A DNA stretch of 64,000 nucleotides from assembly GCA_020284085.1 (NCBI GenBank), contig JACEVL010006403.1:1854001-1918000 (forward strand). Reading direction: 5' to 3'. The stretch comes from Aporrectodea caliginosa. Its lineage: Eukaryota; Annelida; Clitellata; Crassiclitellata; Lumbricidae. This document shows, piece after piece, positions 60,101-64,000 of the stretch (position 1 is its first letter; the number at the start of each line of letters is the position of its first letter). The notes under the pieces are model-generated. The model worked only from the letters and a program-made list of their open reading frames with translations, had not been told where the DNA came from and did no database searches. A program made the position numbers and the translations under genes.

Positions 60101-62827
60101 AGATGCGAACTCTGGATGGATTACTAAATTGTCAAGCAATACACCGGTGAGTTTAGTGGAGCATTTTAGCTGAATGTTCTTCCAAAGCTAAGGGTAACAT
60201 ATTTTTATTACTTATTTTCATACTTCCATGGAAACTCCTCAAAAACGTGGTGCTGGGCTTGAAGTACCATTTTGTTGAAATGCAATCATGATTGTAAGCG
60301 CAATGGCAGTCCAACCGGTGATATCTTATATTGACCTTAAAACTTGTTCTTGCTGCGTCTGGTACCATAGTCCCTTCTATGATATCAACCTGTCATAACA
60401 TTATTTTCAGTCATCAATGCTGATCACAACTGAGTGTTTGGAGCGCAATCAGTTATGTTAGATTATCTGATGTTTGGGACTTCAAGATGAGCAATAAACA
60501 TAAGAAACTTTGAAACGTGCATATTTTTCCTATCTGAAATTTCTGTACTACTGAAAACAATGCAAGACCCTTGTATGCCTGAAAATGTCACACTGGTGAT
60601 TGGCTACTATTTTAACGCTTTAATGACGTTCTGCATTGGTTTCCCAGTCACTTTTAGTACACTCTTATTATTAAAGTGTTAAAAGGTGTTTTATCATAAA
60701 TGTACCTGGCATATCAAGTATCACAAGTATATAATGTTTATTGATGTCATTCTTTAATATTTGCTGCAAATAATTGTTTCAATAGATGTTTCTTTTTTTA
60801 TTATGTGGTATGTCAATAAATGAATTGAATGAAAAATTGAAAATAAAACTGGGAATTCCTTACCTGAAAGATGGAGCTGTTGGCTGTGAAAACAAACAAT
60901 TGTTGATGAATTTTTACCTACTTATACTTTTTGCTTCTACTGGTAGTCAAGATAGTTTTGCTAAGGATGGATTGAAAATGAGACATCTGTTGCCAATTGT
61001 GAATTCAGGCAATGGTGTGTGGTAGCTCAAAGAGACTCTCCAAGGCTTGTTGTATGTATGCGACTATGCGTGTAAGTGTGTGAGTAGGTATGTATTTTTG
61101 AATGCTGCGTATAGAGCACCTTTTGCTATACCTGTGAAAGATGCTGTAGCATTACTTTCTGGCAGATCTACAAAGGTGTGACTGAAAATCATCTGAAAAT
61201 TGGCTGAATGATTGTTGCCACATGTGAGCAATCATGAGGGCCATCTCTCCAGTGTTGTCAACAACTAATGACTCAGCATAAATACTCAGAAGTTCTAGCT
61301 TTTGTAGTTTTCTCTGCTACTTTTTAATCCTGTTGAGACTTGGGTATTGTTCTTGGGGATTGTTCTTGGGAATTGTTCTTGGGGATTGTTCTACTCCAGT
61401 GAACTCTTACCAGAATTATTCCAAGTATCTGATCTATCACACTGTTCATTTTAGTAAGTAAGTAATTATAGGCACTTTTGAAGTGAGTGGAGGTTGGATA
61501 GAAAGGAGGATGAGATTGGGCAATATTTATTACTTTCACCTGGCAACAGCACCAATACCTTCTTAGAGTAATTCTTTGACCAAGCCCCCCTCAAACATTG
61601 TTGCCTCAAGAATCTCATGTTACAGAACAAAGATAGCTCTCTAGATAATGGATTATCCACATCTGTTTTGTGGGACCTTCTTCTGGAAAAAATTGCTGTT
61701 TATATTATTGGCTTCCAATCCTCCTATACTTGTCTGTCACTCTTGGAACTCTGCCTCGAAGTTCCAAAGTATGGACCAGCACGATCACAACTTTAGCAGG
61801 GAGGTGTCTATGATTCAGCTTAAGTAAGTCAGTCAGAGAGTTAGTCAGTCAGAACTGAAAAAGTACTTCCCAAACATCATATCTCTGCTTTTCATCTCTA
61901 CTGTCAATCCTATTCCAAACACTACATTTCTGCCAGTCTGTCTGCTTGGCCTCGGGGTTATGACTTGGAACCGAACCAGACTATATCTGCCTCACTGCAT
62001 TTTGGGTTGGATTAAGTGTCTGTGAATCATCGTGCCCAGCAAGTTGCGAGCATTATCATCAACTAAATGAAGAACCAATAAAATATTTAGTTCATAGTTT
62101 CAACCAGTGTAAATGTAACTATCATGAGTGATGAATTATAAGAGTACTTTGTTTTAAGACATTACATCATGTAGCTTGAAAGTAAAATATGGAACCATTA
62201 TAAGGACAGGTTTATGACTTGACTGCAGTGGTGTGGTAAAGTATAATTTACTATGGGATGACTGTCAAAGGGTTTGGACTTCTGTAGAAGCAGAACAATG
62301 AAAGCAATACATTGGGCTCATTTGTAATATGATTTGTAAGTAATATAACTCTGTATAATATAATAATATAATTTTATAAGTGGTGGGATTTGATCTTAAG
62401 AGTTGTTGTCAACACTGAATGTTTACTTTTCTTTTTTCAGCTTGGCAAAATAACATGTTATGTGATTGCCAAAGATGGTGGAACGCCGCCATTGAATTCT
62501 TCCGCTCTGGTCCCTATTACGGTTTTGGCACGTGGTGATCCAAGTATTCTTCCTGTCTGGCAGAACTATCCAGGAACAGCTGGAGCAATCGATGACTTCA
62601 AAGGCCTTTATGTTAATGAAACTGACTCAAACTTGGTTGTGGTGAATCTCTCTGCAAGAACTGGAACTGTGACAGTCAACTATTTTCTGCACAATGATCC
62701 ACAACTTCCAATAAGTGACCGACCATTCGGCTCTAATACTGTGGGAAACAATATGATGTCCATTGTTATGAATAAACCTGTGGATGCTTCGCAGAAATGG
62801 ATACATTACTTACGTTGCCGAGCATTC
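51174..62827 (+). CDS. Neural (CadN/type III classical)-like cadherin, 5' part: 11 coding exons, continues beyond the window
   Basis: Exons: 51174-51519, 52962-53150, 53939-54170, 54506-54719, 55713-55821, 56351-56465, 57334-57427, 57726-57882, 58726-59018, 59616-60146, 62441-62827. All are GT-AG and in phase, giving 889 residues with the stop outside. ATG 51174 follows an in-frame TAA at 51156. A signal peptide (hydrophobic L-I-L-T-F-V-G-L-L-C-L-V) is followed by the furin-type site RQRTRRQ near residues 37-43. Repeated cadherin domains follow. Typical marks are KKLDYDRIEGHRYEFSVVA (402-420), N-D-E-A-P-V-F, D-S-T-T-G-L-L, I-K-D-V-N-D-N-P-P-V-F (675-685), F-A-M-D-A-D and N-S-G-W-I. Early repeats lack some calcium-binding acidic residues. 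C-N-Y-like P-V-F-T-E-C-R-N-Y, S-G-W-I and the linker P-V-W (about 797-799) resemble DN-cadherin-type proteins. By family it is a calcium-dependent adhesion receptor whose membrane and catenin-binding parts would lie to the right. An acceptor at 51123 suggests an upstream non-coding exon. Confidence 0.88.
53560..53880. repeat. GC-richer insert in cadherin intron 2
   Basis: Starts at a TA tract and contains ATCGGGGAATAAACTTTTCG and ATCGGGGACTCAACTTTTCC as a short direct repeat, then GGCCGCAACAAAACGGGCGC. Composition differs clearly from the surrounding AT-rich intron, suggesting an inserted element. Ends were not defined. Confidence 0.35.
55976..56290. repeat. Degenerate CATCTGACCGTC-type array in cadherin intron 5
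   Basis: Imperfect repeats of CATCTG(A/T)CC and CCATCCAACC over about 300 bp, ending 60 bases before the exon 6 acceptor. Open frames here are artefacts. Confidence 0.75.
56812..57000 (-). mobile_element. LINE/SINE 3' end in cadherin intron 6
   Basis: The minus strand ends in GGCGCTTTATATATCTC after GGGAGCGTTTCTGAGTAG, the shared tail of the window's LINE/SINE family. Upstream are decayed LINE-like residues. Confidence 0.5.
57991..58172 (-). repeat. Inverted, decayed copy of the cadherin intron 3/exon 4 boundary
   Basis: Reverse-complemented, this segment of intron 8 aligns end to end with 54404-54584 (about 180 bp, roughly 90% identical by eye). It includes the last 100 bases of intron 3, the CTGCAG acceptor and the first 79 bases of exon 4. 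The copied exon reads I-Y-K-V-Q-A-K-S-F-Q-N-L-A-L-T and then a TAG stop. Within one transcript the two copies could pair over the exon 4 acceptor. Confidence 0.9.
58360..58712 (-). mobile_element. LINE remnant in cadherin intron 8
   Basis: Minus-strand frames contain N-P-G-I-T-F-D-P-H-L-S-R-S-C-F and H-S-K-L-D-Y-C-N-S-I-F-L, the post-RT blocks of the LINE family, in two frames. It abuts the exon 9 acceptor region. Confidence 0.6.
60147..62440 (+). other. Cadherin intron 10
   Basis: 2.3-kb intron between phase-0 exons. Holds a small TTCTTGGGGATTG tandem repeat (61348-61395) but no recognisable exon, consistent with the neat continuation of a cadherin repeat across the junction (S-S-N-T-P | L-G-K-I-T-C-Y). 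Confidence 0.6.
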
Positions 62828-63117
62828 GTAAGTTGTTTGCCAACTTTCTTTGCTTACTGAGGATACACTGAGGAATTTGTTTTTTCTAAAACCAGTTGCT
62901 CAATGATTTTCAACTTCTCTGAAAAGTGATAACTGCTTGCTTAATGCTGGTCAATGCTTGTGTTATATTTGCTATGTGTTTGGTTTCACTTAAGAGTTTA
63001 TCCAGTTTAACTGCAGGAATGTATTTTCAAAGTTTCACAAAGGTTGGTTGCAGCTGGGAAGATGATATGTTTAGGCTGTGGTTGTTTTTTCTAAATACAA
63101 TATTGTATTGTATTTAG

Positions 63118-63930
63118 AAATTTATAAAGCACTTCTCACAGTAATACCCAATCAGAAGCGCTCCCAGTGTGAAGAACTCTACGAAAAAAGTAATGTCTTA
63201 AGACAACGAGAAGAGGCCGAAATACCCCCAGTTAAGATCACAGATCGAATGGTAGAGGGAAGGTCATTCCAGAGCATAGGATCAACAGATGCATAAGCGC
63301 GATGCTGGGCAGTAGCAGTCCACGACCGAGGTATGAGAAGGTCATGTCGGTCTAAGTAGTGGAGTGAGCGACCAGAGGCAGCCGAAAGGGGTCAGCGAAT
63401 TGAATCAGAAAGATAGCGAGGGGCCAGACCTAAGAGCACCCTGGATGTAAGAAATAGAATTTTGAACCGAATTCGGGCGATGAGAGGAAGCCAATGTAAA
63501 TGCTCCGTCATGAAGGTCGAAATGTGAGAGAAGCGAGGAAGACGGGCTATCAAGCGGGCAGCTGCATTAAGCACTGATTGCAGTGGAGACAACCGACATT
63601 TCGGAACACCAGCAAGTAGAGAATTGCAGTAGTCAATACGTGTGCAAACGAATGCATGAACCATAGTAGTGAAAATAGAGGAGGAAACAGATCGCCTAAT
63701 CGCTCGAAGACGTCTCAGATGATAGAAGCTAGACCGAGAAAGGTTAGATATGTGGTCAGCAAATGAGAGAGTACTATCCAGAGTAACACCCAGGTCGCGA
63801 ACAGCATTGGAGAAGGTAAACAAGGGGAACCGCTGAGCAAGAATAGTAAAGTCTAATTTAAGGAGCTGTTGGCATGTGCTATAAACCAAACAAATGAAAA
63901 GACATTTTGTTATCTTGGCATTGGGAATTC
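63118..63930 (-). mobile_element. CR1/L2-like LINE 3' part at the right edge
   Basis: The minus-strand frame 63930-63392 encodes N-A-K-I-T-K-C-L-F-I, R-D-L-G-V-T-L-D-S-T-L-S-F, R-I-D-Y-C-N-S-L-L-A-G-V, A-A-A-R-L-I-A-R-L-P and E-H-L-H-W-L-P-L-I, in the order of the LINE ORF2 C-terminus. It stops at TGA near 63392. The tail (GTGCTTTATAAATTTCTAAA) ends near 63118. The catalytic core is absent, as the copy is 5'-truncated near 63930. It lies within the next cadherin intron, antisense to it. Confidence 0.8.
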
Positions 63931-64000
63931 CACATGATGACGAGTTCTTCTGAGCTTTTCGGAGACACTATGTAAACTCATTGTTATAGTTTGTTGATGA

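Overview
The window is animal genomic DNA, almost certainly from a marine invertebrate bilaterian. It has spliced genes with consensus GT-AG introns, a Hox1/labial-type homeobox gene, a classical-type cadherin gene, CR1/L2-like LINEs, tRNA-derived SINEs, mariner and hAT DNA transposons, and many microsatellites. The Hox1 homeodomain reads R-R-I-E-I-A in helix 2, as in protostome labial proteins. A species cannot be named from sequence alone. The palindrome TAGGCCTA is strongly over-represented from 0.6 to 47.3 kb and appears absent after that.

Layout. 0-17 kb is repeat-rich and has no convincing gene: hAT-type MITEs, SINE and LINE fragments, microsatellites, and a self-complementary foldback element near 13 kb. 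17.16-21.87 kb (+) is a complete three-exon Hox1/labial gene (491 residues as modelled) with a hexapeptide and a homeodomain. Its first intron holds an apparently intact DD37D mariner with perfect 28-bp ends. 22-24 kb is its 3' flank with a small, precisely bounded hAT MITE.

24.35-27.14 kb (-) and 34.68-36.59 kb (+) hold two head-to-head genes for a GNAT acetyltransferase-like protein. Exon 2 is about 98% identical between the copies, whereas exon 3 has diverged to roughly 60% at protein level, which points to localised gene conversion or a very recent exon-sized duplication. The 27-34 kb spacer holds decayed LINEs and one weak GPCR-like terminal exon. 37-51 kb is a nest of transposons. A 2.8-kb element with an 8-bp target duplication contains a long-TIR element with a 9-bp duplication, and that contains the 3' part of a second mariner. 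A decayed 2-kb element with an 8-bp duplication carries unfamiliar ORF pieces. A third 8-bp-duplication element splits a LINE in two. A 5'-truncated LINE with a reverse transcriptase ORF follows.

51.17-62.83 kb (+) is the 5' part of a large cadherin gene: 11 coding exons and 889 residues, running off the right edge. The DxNDNPP linker, the S-G-W-I segment and the following P-V-W linker resemble neural (CadN/type III classical) cadherins. Intron 8 contains an inverted, decayed copy of the intron 3/exon 4 boundary. LINE fragments lie in introns and at the right edge.

The Hox1, GNAT and cadherin genes show no functional link to each other. Exon models were built by hand from ORF continuity, splice dinucleotides and phase; every junction listed keeps frame. 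No database search was possible.
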